Shown here: positions 7,957 to 15,250 of the stretch, in pieces
Layout of the letters: each line of letters opens with the position of its first letter
How positions within the stretch are numbered: position 1 is the stretch's first letter
Program-made: the position numbers and the translations under genes
Notes under the pieces: model-generated
The model's database searches: none
Told to the model about the DNA's origin: nothing
Seen by the model: the letters and a program-made list of their open reading frames with translations, nothing else
From: Coriobacteriia bacterium
GTDB lineage: Bacteria; Actinomycetota; Coriobacteriia; Anaerosomatales; JAENZW01
Reading direction: 5' to 3'
Assembly: GCA_029858605.1 (NCBI GenBank)
Contig: JAOUET010000012.1
Span: 1-20,230, forward strand
DNA length: 20,230 nucleotides

Positions 7957-7981
7957 AGACCGGCCCCAAAATGGCCGGTCT
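7957..7981 (+). terminator. Terminator or attenuator hairpin before the PKD-cytochrome gene
   Basis: AGACCGGCC (7957-7965) and GGCCGGTCT (7973-7981) form a perfect 9-bp stem around the 7-nt loop CCAAAAT, followed by TTGCTGTTCTTC, a broken T-rich tract. It lies 150 bp after the anSME stop and 57 bp before the next start. It could end the upstream transcript or act as an attenuator in the leader. Confidence 0.6.
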
Positions 7982-8006
7982 TTGCTGTTCTTCGTGGGAG
8001 CCCAAA

Positions 8007-8034
8007 GGGGGCAGGGCTTCAGGGGTGGGGTGGG
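8007..8034 (+). promoter_or_regulatory. Putative G-quadruplex overlapping the ribosome-binding region
   Basis: Five G tracts lie at 8007-8011, 8014-8016, 8022-8025, 8027-8030 and 8032-8034, with loops CA, CTTCA, T and T. This satisfies the G3+N1-7 quadruplex rule on the sense strand, hence also in the mRNA. Only TCTC separates it from the ATG at 8039, and GGGGTGGG within it is the only available ribosome-site-like sequence. Confidence 0.55.
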
Positions 8035-8038
8035 TCTC

Positions 8039-11000
8039 ATGCACTTGCGCACCAGGATCTTCGCGATCTTTGGAATCGCTGCCGTGCTCGTCCTGGCAAT
8101 CGTTCAGTTCGGCGCAGCGCTCGATCCGCCGTCGAGTCACGACCCGACTGCGCTTCCGCAGCAGTGTTTCGACTGCCATTTGGGTCACAATGCCCCCGGC
8201 TACTCGTTGACGCGCATGTCGCAGCTGTCGAATCTCTGCCTGAGCTGTCACGCCACGAGTCCGGCCAACTTCGGCCAGTGGAGTTCGGAGGGCAAACCGC
8301 TGGACTTCGGCCCCGTTCCTGTGGGTGACAGCAAGGAAATGACCCGCACCGTGTCGAACGCGGGTTCGACACCTCTGGAAGTGACGGACATCTTCACGAA
8401 CTCTCCCGCGTTCACCGCGCAACCCGGGACCCCCCTGCCGGTGACGCTTCCGCCCGGAGACCCTTCGGCGAGCATACCCGTCACCATCACGTTCTCTCCG
8501 GAGTCGGCGGGTGAGTACGAATGCCGGATATACATGGTCGGTAGCGATCCGTTCGACCCGATCATCCCCGATGACATGACCGGAACCGGCGAGGGCGTGG
8601 AAGGACCGCCTGCCGACAACCTTCCGCCTTCGGCTATCGTGAACGGCCCAGTCCTGGCCGAAGAGGGAGCCTCGATACAGTTCGAGGCCGACGCGCTCGA
8701 TCCCAACGGCGACATGATTCGCTTCGCCTGGGACCTCGACGGGGACGGGCGCTTCAACGACTCCTCCGAGGCAAGTCCGACGCACTCGTTCGGCGACGAC
8801 GGTGTCAAGCCGGTCTCCCTTCGAGTCCACGACGTCTGGGGCGCCTTCTCAGCGCCGGACGCGGTGAGTCTCGTCACCGTAGTGAACGCACCACCCGTGG
8901 TCGATCCCGAGGGTCTCGGCATACGGCTACCCACGGAACCCAGATTCACGGAACTGGACATACCGATCACGGCCTGGACGACCTTCCAAGATCCGGGCGC
9001 GGACGACACTCATACCGCGATGTGGGACTGGGGCGACGGACACGCGTCCGCAGCTCAGATCATCGAGGACCACGGCGCAGGCATAGTCGCGGGTCACCAC
9101 GACTATGAGGTTCCCGGCGTCTATGAAGTACAGGTGACTGTGACGGACGACGACTTGGGCTCCACGACTCTCGGTGGCGTGATGTACGATTTCGAGCCGC
9201 CGGTCGTAAGCGAGTCGAACGTCGTACCGGATCCGGCACCGCTCGGCTCGACGATCCTGTTGACAGTCACTGCCAGCGACGCGGGTGCGGCGCTGGGTGA
9301 CTCGAACATTGAAGACATCGAGTACAGCCTGAACGGCGTGGATTGGTATTCGATGTCTCCGACTGACGGCGTTTTCGACAGTCCCGTGGAAGCCGCCGAA
9401 GCGACCGTGGACACCTCAGGTGTCTACTCCTCGGGCGACCAATACGTCTACGCGCGGGCGCGCGACGTGCGAGGCAACGTGAGTGATGCCGAGGCCATCC
9501 CGTTCCACATCAACGACCCGCCTGTCGCTGACGCCGGCGGGCCCTACGAGATGCTGCAGGGAGGCCCGCTGACACTCGACGGCACCGGTTCGCACGACCC
9601 CGAGGCGCCCGCCGACTCCATCGTGGCCTGGGAGTGGGAGCTCGACGGCGACGGTCTCTTCGACGACGCTGACGGTCCCACGCCCGACGCCACCGCCATC
9701 GACTACTTCCATATCGACTCGTTCTTCGACATCTCGCTGCGCGTGACCGACAGCTTCGGCGCCAGCGACACCGCCACCGCCAGCGTGACCGTCGTAAACG
9801 TCGCGCCCATCGTCACGTACTTCGAGCCGGGCAGCGAGCCCTTCGAGGACCACGTGGCAAGCGTCTCCGGCACGTTCACCGACCCCGGTGTGCACGACAT
9901 ACACGTCGCGACGGTCGACTGGGGCGACGGCACTACGACCCCCGCGACGGTGACCGAGCCTACCGGGGAGACGCCCGGCAGCGTAGAGGCGACGCACACA
10001 TACGCCGATGCCGGGTCCTACCCCGTCATCCTCTCGCTCTCCGACAACAAGGGAGGCACGACCGCCGACACGGCCTACTGCTCGGTCCTGCCCTACCTCG
10101 AGGTGGTCGCGCCCAGCGACCCGATCTCCGCCAACGAGGGGAGCACGCTCGACGTGGTGGCGTGGCTCCCGCTAGTCGACCCCGACGACCTCGCCGTTGC
10201 CCATATCGACTGGGGTGACGGCACGCCGCTGGCCGACATGCACTTCACCGGTCCCGACGGCACCTCCGACGCCAGCGCCGAGGCCACCCACACCTACGCC
10301 GACGACGGCACCTACACGGCCACCATCACCGTCACCGACGACGACGGCGCCGCAGGCACCGACACCTTCGTCGTGACCGTGACCAACGTCGCGCCCACGA
10401 TCACCTCCGCGTACCTCGACCCGGGCACCGAGCCCTTCGAGGGCCAGGTGGTCACGTTCCGCGCGACCTTCACCGACCCCGGCACGCAAGACACGCACAG
10501 CGCCACCATCCACTGGGGCGACGGGACGGTGACCACCAACCCCGTGATCGTGGAGCCCAACAGCCCGGAGGGCAGCATCGAGGCGACGCACACCTTCGTC
10601 CAGAACGAGCTGTACGTGATGGAGGTCGAGTTCAAGGACGACGACATGGCCGGCCTGGTCATGTACTGGGACACCCCGGTCGACGTCCAGAACGCGCCCC
10701 CTGTCCTCACGCCTCCGCCGCCCATCGACACCGAGAAGGGCAAGCCGACCCCGGTCAAGGCGACCTTCACCGACGCCGGCACGCAGGACAGCCACACCGC
10801 GACGGTGGACTGGGGCGACGGCAGCCCGGCCGAGCCCGCAAAGGTCACCGAGCCCAACAGCCCCGACGGCAGCGTCGAGGCCACGCACACCTACGACGCG
10901 GCGGGCACCTACACGGTGACGCTCATGGTGGCGGACGACGAGCTGGAGGGCGACACATGCGAGGTCACCGTGACGGTGCTCGACATGAACGATCCTCCGG

Positions 11001-12319
11001 TGGCAGACCCGAACGGCCCGTATGAGACAACCGAGACGCCGACGCCGATCCAGCTGGACGGCACCGGCTCGTACGACCCGGGCAACGAGCCCTTCGACTA
11101 CTTCTGGGATCTCGACGACGACGGCTACTTCGACGACGCCTTCGGGCCGACTCCGGACTACCTACCCTTGGACGATGTCGGACCCATTCCGATCCGTCTG
11201 CGCGTAGTCGACGACAGTGGTCTGTCGGACGAGGCTGGCACTACGCTGCAGGTCTACAACGCAGCCCCGGTGATAGTGCCTGGCAGTTGGAATGCGCCCC
11301 TGGATCCCACGCCCACGAACGCTCCGGTCGACGCGCGAGCGGACTTCACCGATGCAGGCATCCTGGATGTCCATACAGCCTCGTGGGATTGGGGCGACGG
11401 TACAACGTCCACGGGCATTGTCTCGGAAGGCGGCGGGACAGGAACGGCATTCGGCACGCACACCTACGAGCTGCCGGGCGTGTACACACTCACGCTCACA
11501 GTGATCGACGATGACGGTGGCGTCGCGATCGCAACGTACGACTACGTCGTGATCTACGACGCAGCGGTCGGCTACGTCACCGGCCATGGTTGGATCACGT
11601 CACCTGCGGGCGCCTTTGCTCCCGACCCGACGCTGACGGGCAAGGCCACATTCGGCTTCGTGTCTCGCTACAAGAAGGGCGCAAGCGTGCCGACCGGACA
11701 CACACGCTTCAGATTCAGGGTGGCCGATCTTGACTTCGTATCCGACACCTACCAGTGGCTCGTTATCGCGGGCTACAGAGCCATGTACAAGGGCACGGGG
11801 GACCTCAACGGTCTGCCCGGTTACCACTTCATGCTCACAGGTATCGACAACGAGAGGAATCCTCTGCGTGAGGACGGATTCCGAATCAAGATCTGGGATA
11901 GTGCGAGCGGGGAAATCGTCTACGACAACCAGATGGGCGAGCCAGACGACATGGAATCGGCCACAGACATAGACAACGGGAACATCGTGATACACAGCAG
12001 CGACGACCCACCCGCCGCTCCGCAGAACGTAACAGTCGTCCCTGACGAGCTCGAATGGCACTTCCTGGTCGAGTGGGATCCATGCGTTGAGTCCGATATC
12101 GCAGGATATTGGATCTACCGGGAGGACGATTTGGGAGAGGAATTCAAGATCGGGGAAACGAGCATCTCGGATCCCCAGCCGACGCAGATCCTAGATGGGA
12201 TGCTGACGAACGGGAGGACGTACAGGTACAAGGTGTACGCGGTCGACCAGCGTGAGAATGTCTCACAGGCGGCCGTCACGGTCTCGCCCACAGCTAATGC
12301 CGACCTTTGGGCCCACTAG
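8039..12319 (+). CDS. Exported multidomain PKD protein with N-terminal doubled CXXCH haem motif
   Basis: This 1426-residue protein starts with a signal or anchor helix (about residues 7-27) and then a doubled CXXCH module: C43-F-D-C46-H47 and C67-L-S-C70-H71, the Paired_CXXCH spacing for two covalently bound c haems. An ASH/choice-of-anchor-like domain (about 85-190, LDFGPVPVGDS) follows. About nine PKD-type domains span ~193-1174, interrupted by one Ig-like unit near 387-491. Six are the W-GDG type and three the LD(G/D)DG-F-D type. The conserved post-PKD domain (about 1175-1321, beginning near GYVTGHGWITSPAGAF) and an Fn3-like end (about 1322-1426) close the protein. It is probably a long extracellular rod presenting haems at the membrane, possibly for electron transfer or surface interaction. 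It has no LPXTG motif and no C-terminal helix. The ATG at 8039 gives the signal-like N-terminus; an upstream frame from 7982 would start inside the hairpin-quadruplex leader. Confidence 0.88.
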   Translation: MHLRTRIFAIFGIAAVLVLAIVQFGAALDPPSSHDPTALPQQCFDCHLGHNAPGYSLTRMSQLSNLCLSCHATSPANFGQWSSEGKPLDFGPVPVGDSKEMTRTVSNAGSTPLEVTDIFTNSPAFTAQPGTPLPVTLPPGDPSASIPVTITFSPESAGEYECRIYMVGSDPFDPIIPDDMTGTGEGVEGPPADNLPPSAIVNGPVLAEEGASIQFEADALDPNGDMIRFAWDLDGDGRFNDSSEASPTHSFGDDGVKPVSLRVHDVWGAFSAPDAVSLVTVVNAPPVVDPEGLGIRLPTEPRFTELDIPITAWTTFQDPGADDTHTAMWDWGDGHASAAQIIEDHGAGIVAGHHDYEVPGVYEVQVTVTDDDLGSTTLGGVMYDFEPPVVSESNVVPDPAPLGSTILLTVTASDAGAALGDSNIEDIEYSLNGVDWYSMSPTDGVFDSPVEAAEATVDTSGVYSSGDQYVYARARDVRGNVSDAEAIPFHINDPPVADAGGPYEMLQGGPLTLDGTGSHDPEAPADSIVAWEWELDGDGLFDDADGPTPDATAIDYFHIDSFFDISLRVTDSFGASDTATASVTVVNVAPIVTYFEPGSEPFEDHVASVSGTFTDPGVHDIHVATVDWGDGTTTPATVTEPTGETPGSVEATHTYADAGSYPVILSLSDNKGGTTADTAYCSVLPYLEVVAPSDPISANEGSTLDVVAWLPLVDPDDLAVAHIDWGDGTPLADMHFTGPDGTSDASAEATHTYADDGTYTATITVTDDDGAAGTDTFVVTVTNVAPTITSAYLDPGTEPFEGQVVTFRATFTDPGTQDTHSATIHWGDGTVTTNPVIVEPNSPEGSIEATHTFVQNELYVMEVEFKDDDMAGLVMYWDTPVDVQNAPPVLTPPPPIDTEKGKPTPVKATFTDAGTQDSHTATVDWGDGSPAEPAKVTEPNSPDGSVEATHTYDAAGTYTVTLMVADDELEGDTCEVTVTVLDMNDPPVADPNGPYETTETPTPIQLDGTGSYDPGNEPFDYFWDLDDDGYFDDAFGPTPDYLPLDDVGPIPIRLRVVDDSGLSDEAGTTLQVYNAAPVIVPGSWNAPLDPTPTNAPVDARADFTDAGILDVHTASWDWGDGTTSTGIVSEGGGTGTAFGTHTYELPGVYTLTLTVIDDDGGVAIATYDYVVIYDAAVGYVTGHGWITSPAGAFAPDPTLTGKATFGFVSRYKKGASVPTGHTRFRFRVADLDFVSDTYQWLVIAGYRAMYKGTGDLNGLPGYHFMLTGIDNERNPLREDGFRIKIWDSASGEIVYDNQMGEPDDMESATDIDNGNIVIHSSDDPPAAPQNVTVVPDELEWHFLVEWDPCVESDIAGYWIYREDDLGEEFKIGETSISDPQPTQILDGMLTNGRTYRYKVYAVDQRENVSQAAVTVSPTANADLWAH
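9800..10989 (+). repeat. Four tandem PKD repeats (period about 291-303 bp)
   Basis: The D/H codon before WGDG falls at 9917, 10208, 10511 and 10808, spacings of 291, 303 and 297 bp. Units 3 and 4 share near-identical stretches such as ACCTTCACCGAC at 10466 and 10763 (297 bp apart) and the EPNSP(E/D)GS(I/V)EATHT protein motif. This indicates relatively recent expansion within the gene. Confidence 0.75.
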
Positions 12320-12338
12320 CACGCTGGCAGAAGACGGA

Positions 12339-12394
12339 CGAGGCCCGAGGCGAGTAAGTCCGACTGCTCGCCCGGTTCTCGGGCCACAGCCTCG
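12339..12394. terminator. Bidirectional hairpin between convergent genes
   Basis: GGCCCGA (12342-12348) and GGCGAG (12349-12354) pair with CTCGCC (12367-12372) and TCGGGCC (12379-12385), giving a nested bulged stem. An alternative outer pair, CGAGGC/GCCTCG (12339-12344 with 12389-12394), can extend it. It occupies the 81-bp gap between the PKD gene and the convergent GNAT gene. There is no strong T tract on either side. Confidence 0.55.
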
Positions 12395-12400
12395 GAGTAG

Positions 12401-13564
12401 CTACAGTTCGCGCTGGTAGATCCTCCAGGTCTTGTACTGCTTGCCACCCATGAATGCAGCGGCACGCAGCACGAGATCGTTGTCCTCGAGCAGCATCGAC
12501 GCCTCGACCGTTCGGTACCCGTGTTCCAACGCATACCGGTACGTTTCCTCGAACAGCAGGGCATCGATGCCCGCCATCCGTTGTCCCGGCACTATGCCGA
12601 AGAACATCAGCCGCACGCGCGGTATGTGCCTGCGAACCGCCATCAGGCGCGCGACTCGCACCGCGTCGGAGTCGCCGAGAAGTCCCCAGCGTGGTCTCAG
12701 TGCCCAGTTCGGGTCCGGGAAGGCGCCGAGGACCGCGACGTCCTCACCGCCGACGCTGGCGAAGCGCACGAGTCCTGGGTCCAAGATCGGCTTGAGTGTA
12801 TCGGCGAGCGAGTCTGCTTCGCCCTCCGTGATCGGCAGGAAGCCCCAGTTGTTCGCCCACGCCTGGTTGTAGATTGCGATGATGCGGCGGACTTCGGCCT
12901 GGAATACGTCCATGCGCACCGTGCGGGTTTCGATGCGGTTGCGCCTGCGGATCGCGTCGGCGACCCGTGCCAGGCGCTCTTCGGGCACTTCGGCGAGGTC
13001 GATCATGTAGGCGTGGTAGTCTTTGACCTTCGCGAGGCCCCAGCGTTCGAGGAACTCGCCGTAGTAGGGCGGGTTGTGCGTGCACTCCACCGTGGGCGGC
13101 GTGTCAAACCCGTCGACGAGCACGGCCTGGCGCTCGTAGGTCGCGTTCGAGTACTCGCCCGGACCGCGCATACACGACATCCCGCGCGCGGCGATCCAGT
13201 CTCGCGCCGCATCGAGAAGCGCTGCCGCGGCCTCGTAGTCCTCTTCGACTTCGAAGAAGCCGAAGAACCCGAGATGTGCTCCGATCCCGTAGTGCTCGTT
13301 GAACCGGTGGTTGATGCTTGCCGAGATGCGTCCGACGGCTCGCCCGGATCGTCTCGCAAGGAAATGCGTGACGTCCGCGTGCTCGTGGTAGGAATGCTTG
13401 GCCGTCAGAAGTCCTGTGGTGCCGAGGAGGCGGCTGCCGAGCAGGTCGGCATCAAGCGGCGGGGTCCAGTTGGGATCACCTTTGTACAGCCGCCACGGGA
13501 GGCGCGCGAACTCGCGCATGCGCGCGTCGCCGAGACCGAACTCCTCGGTGGTGATCGGTTCCAT
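12401..13564 (-). CDS. GNAT-fold (double acyltransferase-like) conserved protein
   Basis: This 387-residue cytoplasmic protein resembles a widespread uncharacterised family annotated as N-acetyltransferase or acyl-CoA N-acyltransferase-like. Recognisable segments are FARLPWRLYKGDPNWTPPL near the N-terminus, FLARRSGRAVGRISASINHRFNEHYGIGAHLGFFGFFE (about 68-106), an RGPGEYSNATYER-VLVDGFDTPPTVECTHNPPYYGEFLERWGLAKVKDYHAY block, and a second GNAT-like half ending YRYALEHGYRTVEASMLLEDN. The enzyme's acceptor substrate is not known. The start ATG lacks a Shine-Dalgarno sequence. A TACGCT at 13576-13571 (minus strand) lies six bases before the ATG, the spacing expected for a leaderless transcript. 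The gene is divergent from the acyltransferase-phosphatidyltransferase pair, with only 55 bp between starts, so shared regulation is possible. Confidence 0.8.
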   Translation of the reverse strand: MEPITTEEFGLGDARMREFARLPWRLYKGDPNWTPPLDADLLGSRLLGTTGLLTAKHSYHEHADVTHFLARRSGRAVGRISASINHRFNEHYGIGAHLGFFGFFEVEEDYEAAAALLDAARDWIAARGMSCMRGPGEYSNATYERQAVLVDGFDTPPTVECTHNPPYYGEFLERWGLAKVKDYHAYMIDLAEVPEERLARVADAIRRRNRIETRTVRMDVFQAEVRRIIAIYNQAWANNWGFLPITEGEADSLADTLKPILDPGLVRFASVGGEDVAVLGAFPDPNWALRPRWGLLGDSDAVRVARLMAVRRHIPRVRLMFFGIVPGQRMAGIDALLFEETYRYALEHGYRTVEASMLLEDNDLVLRAAAFMGGKQYKTWRIYQREL

Positions 13565-13570
13565 GCGGGG

Positions 13571-13599
13571 AGCGTATCAGACCTCGTGTGCGCTACCCT
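13571..13599. promoter_or_regulatory. Back-to-back -10-like elements of the divergent GNAT and acyltransferase genes
   Basis: On the minus strand TACGCT (13576-13571) sits six bases before the GNAT ATG, consistent with leaderless transcription. On the plus strand TACCCT (13594-13599) would start RNA near 13606, leaving a short leader that carries GAGGAGG. No clear -35 boxes are visible, so confidence is low. Confidence 0.3.
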
Positions 13600-13619
13600 A
13601 GTGCCGAGGAGGTCGCCCC

Positions 13620-14561
13620 GTGTCCCCACTCGACCTGGACGCGCTCGCCAACAGCAGGTTTGGCCTGAAGGTTGCGACCGGCATCGGTCGGGCGACCCCG
13701 CCTTCGGTCGGCCATCGTCTCGCGGATCAGGCTGCTGACGCGCTGGCGAGAAGGCGCGGCAGTGCAATCGTTCGCGCGGTGCGTGCGAACCGGTGGGTGG
13801 CGAGCGGAGGCACGCTGACGGGTGCCGCACTGGACGAAGCCGTCCGACTCACACTCCGCCACATCGGGCGTTGCATCTACGATCTCTACCACTTGACGGA
13901 CGACGCGGCGACACTCGCTCGACGGGTCCGGATCTCACCCGAGTTCGCGGAGCGGCTCGAGCGCCTTGACGGTGGCGAGGCGGTGGTCGTGGGCGCGCCA
14001 CACATGAGCAACTTCGACTTCGCGGGGCGTGCGCTCGCGCGCGCGGGGTTCCGTGCCCAGGTGCTCTCTGTGCCCGACCCCACCGATGCCTACCGCGCGC
14101 AGAACGAGGCCCGGCAGCGGGTCGGACTCGAGATAACGCCGATCTCACCGGAGGCACTGCGCCTGGCGCTGAAGCGGCTTGAGGGCGGGGGAGCGGTGCT
14201 CACCGGCGTCGATCGACCGCTCGAGGATGGCGGCCGGGAGCTCACCTTCTTCGGCAGGCCCGCGCGTCTTCCTGACGTGCACGTGCGTCTTGCCTCGCGC
14301 GTCGGCGTACCGTTCGTGCTGGTCTGGGTAACGATGGCCGAAGACGGCGCGTACGACGTGTGGGCTGAAGAAGTGGCGCTCTCGGGCGGGCGCGGCGATG
14401 AAGCGGTGCGCCGCGATGCAGAGAAGGTGTTGGCGCGCGCCGAGCGCGTCATCGCCGAACGGCCTGAACAGTGGGCGATGCCGCACCCGGTGTGGCCTGA
14501 GGCGCTGGAGGAGCTGGACGCCCTCGAGAGACGGATGGGGGCACCGGAAGGGAGAGCCTAG
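13620..14561 (+). CDS. Lysophospholipid acyltransferase family protein (HtrB/LpxL/PatA-like)
   Basis: This 313-residue protein of the LPLAT superfamily transfers an acyl chain to a glycolipid or phospholipid acceptor at the inner face of the membrane. The catalytic HX4D motif is H128-M-S-N-F-D133, preceded by EAVVVGAP. Downstream blocks GGAVLTGVDRPLEDGGRELTFFGRPARLPDVHVRLASRVGVPFVLVWV match the substrate-binding motifs of HtrB-like acyltransferases. In mycobacteria the homologous type (PatA) acylates phosphatidylinositol mannosides; in Gram-negatives it acylates lipid A. The acceptor here is unknown. The start is GTG with a strong GAGGAGG seven bases upstream. Its stop codon TAG is immediately followed by the ATG of the CDP-alcohol phosphatidyltransferase gene, so the two form an operon. 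Confidence 0.88.
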   Translation: MSPLDLDALANSRFGLKVATGIGRATPPSVGHRLADQAADALARRRGSAIVRAVRANRWVASGGTLTGAALDEAVRLTLRHIGRCIYDLYHLTDDAATLARRVRISPEFAERLERLDGGEAVVVGAPHMSNFDFAGRALARAGFRAQVLSVPDPTDAYRAQNEARQRVGLEITPISPEALRLALKRLEGGGAVLTGVDRPLEDGGRELTFFGRPARLPDVHVRLASRVGVPFVLVWVTMAEDGAYDVWAEEVALSGGRGDEAVRRDAEKVLARAERVIAERPEQWAMPHPVWPEALEELDALERRMGAPEGRA

Positions 14562-15248
14562 ATGGCGGACGTTCGGGATCAGAAGCGCGTGCTGCGAACG
14601 ATCACCGATCCGGTCGAGAAGCCGACGCTCATCTGGATGGCCGAGCGGCTGCCGGCGTGGGTGACCCCAGACATCCTCACGACGATAGGCCTGTTAGGCT
14701 CCGCAATCGTCTTTGCGGGCTACGCACTATCGCGCGTTTCCCCCTGGTGGTTGTGGTTCTCGACGTTCGGACTTGTGGTGAACTGGTTCGGAGACAGCAC
14801 GGATGGGACGCTCGCGCGAGTGCGGCACACCGAGCGGCCTCGCTACGGCTTCTTCATCGACCACACTATGGACGTGGTGAGCGAGGGACTGATCTTCCTG
14901 GGCTTGGGTGTGTCGCCCTACATGCGCTTCGACGCTGCATGCGTGGCGTTTATCGGCTACCTGTCCATGTCCGTGCACGCCTACGTGCGCGCCTTCGTGG
15001 ACGGAGTGTTCAAGATCTCGTATTCGCGCATCGGGCCGACCGAGTTGCGCATCGTGCTCGTGGTCGTGAACGCAGCGATGTTCTTCGGCGGGGCGCCGAA
15101 GGCGATCGTGACGGTGTCGGGGCAGGCAATAAACGCCTACGATGCCGTCTTGCTCGCGGTAGCGCTGGGGCTCGCTGTGGCGTTTGTCGGCTCGACGGTC
15201 AAGGGGCTCCGCGAACTGGCTGACGTGGACGTTCGGTCCAGAACCTAG
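14562..15248 (+). CDS. CDP-alcohol phosphatidyltransferase family membrane protein
   Basis: This 228-residue integral membrane enzyme joins a CDP-linked lipid or alcohol to a second alcohol to make a phospholipid or phosphodiester headgroup. The full active-site signature is present: D78-S-T-D81-G82-T-L-A85-R86, then G96-F-F-I-D100-H-T-M-D104, i.e. D-x2-DG-x2-AR-x9-G-x3-D-x3-D. About six hydrophobic segments follow the usual topology. The acceptor alcohol (inositol phosphate, glycerol phosphate or another) cannot be decided from these motifs. GGGAGAG lies six bases before the ATG, inside the end of the acyltransferase gene with which it is cotranscribed. It converges on the glycosyltransferase gene with a 2-bp gap. 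Confidence 0.9.
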   Translation: MADVRDQKRVLRTITDPVEKPTLIWMAERLPAWVTPDILTTIGLLGSAIVFAGYALSRVSPWWLWFSTFGLVVNWFGDSTDGTLARVRHTERPRYGFFIDHTMDVVSEGLIFLGLGVSPYMRFDAACVAFIGYLSMSVHAYVRAFVDGVFKISYSRIGPTELRIVLVVVNAAMFFGGAPKAIVTVSGQAINAYDAVLLAVALGLAVAFVGSTVKGLRELADVDVRSRT

Positions 15249-15250
15249 AG

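Larger units (their letters stand above)
7807..8038 (+). other. 232-nt non-coding leader with multiple structures
   Basis: No convincing ORF is present. Three candidate structures follow one another: a perfect 7-bp hairpin (7867-7873 with 7883-7889, 9-nt loop), a perfect 9-bp terminator-like hairpin (7957-7981), and a G-rich quadruplex motif (8007-8034) ending four bases before the start codon. A weak -10-like TAGACT is at 7852-7857. I looked for cores of the c-di-GMP, cobalamin, SAM, molybdenum-cofactor and fluoride riboswitches and recognised none. The region may simply combine the terminator of the upstream gene with the promoter region of the next. Confidence 0.5.

Noticed and set aside
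7807..8038. c-di-GMP (GEMM) riboswitch upstream of the PKD-cytochrome gene
   Set aside because: Such genes often carry one, and a c-di-GMP-type enzyme is in the window, but the conserved GCAAAGCC-type core and tetraloop-receptor segments are not present.
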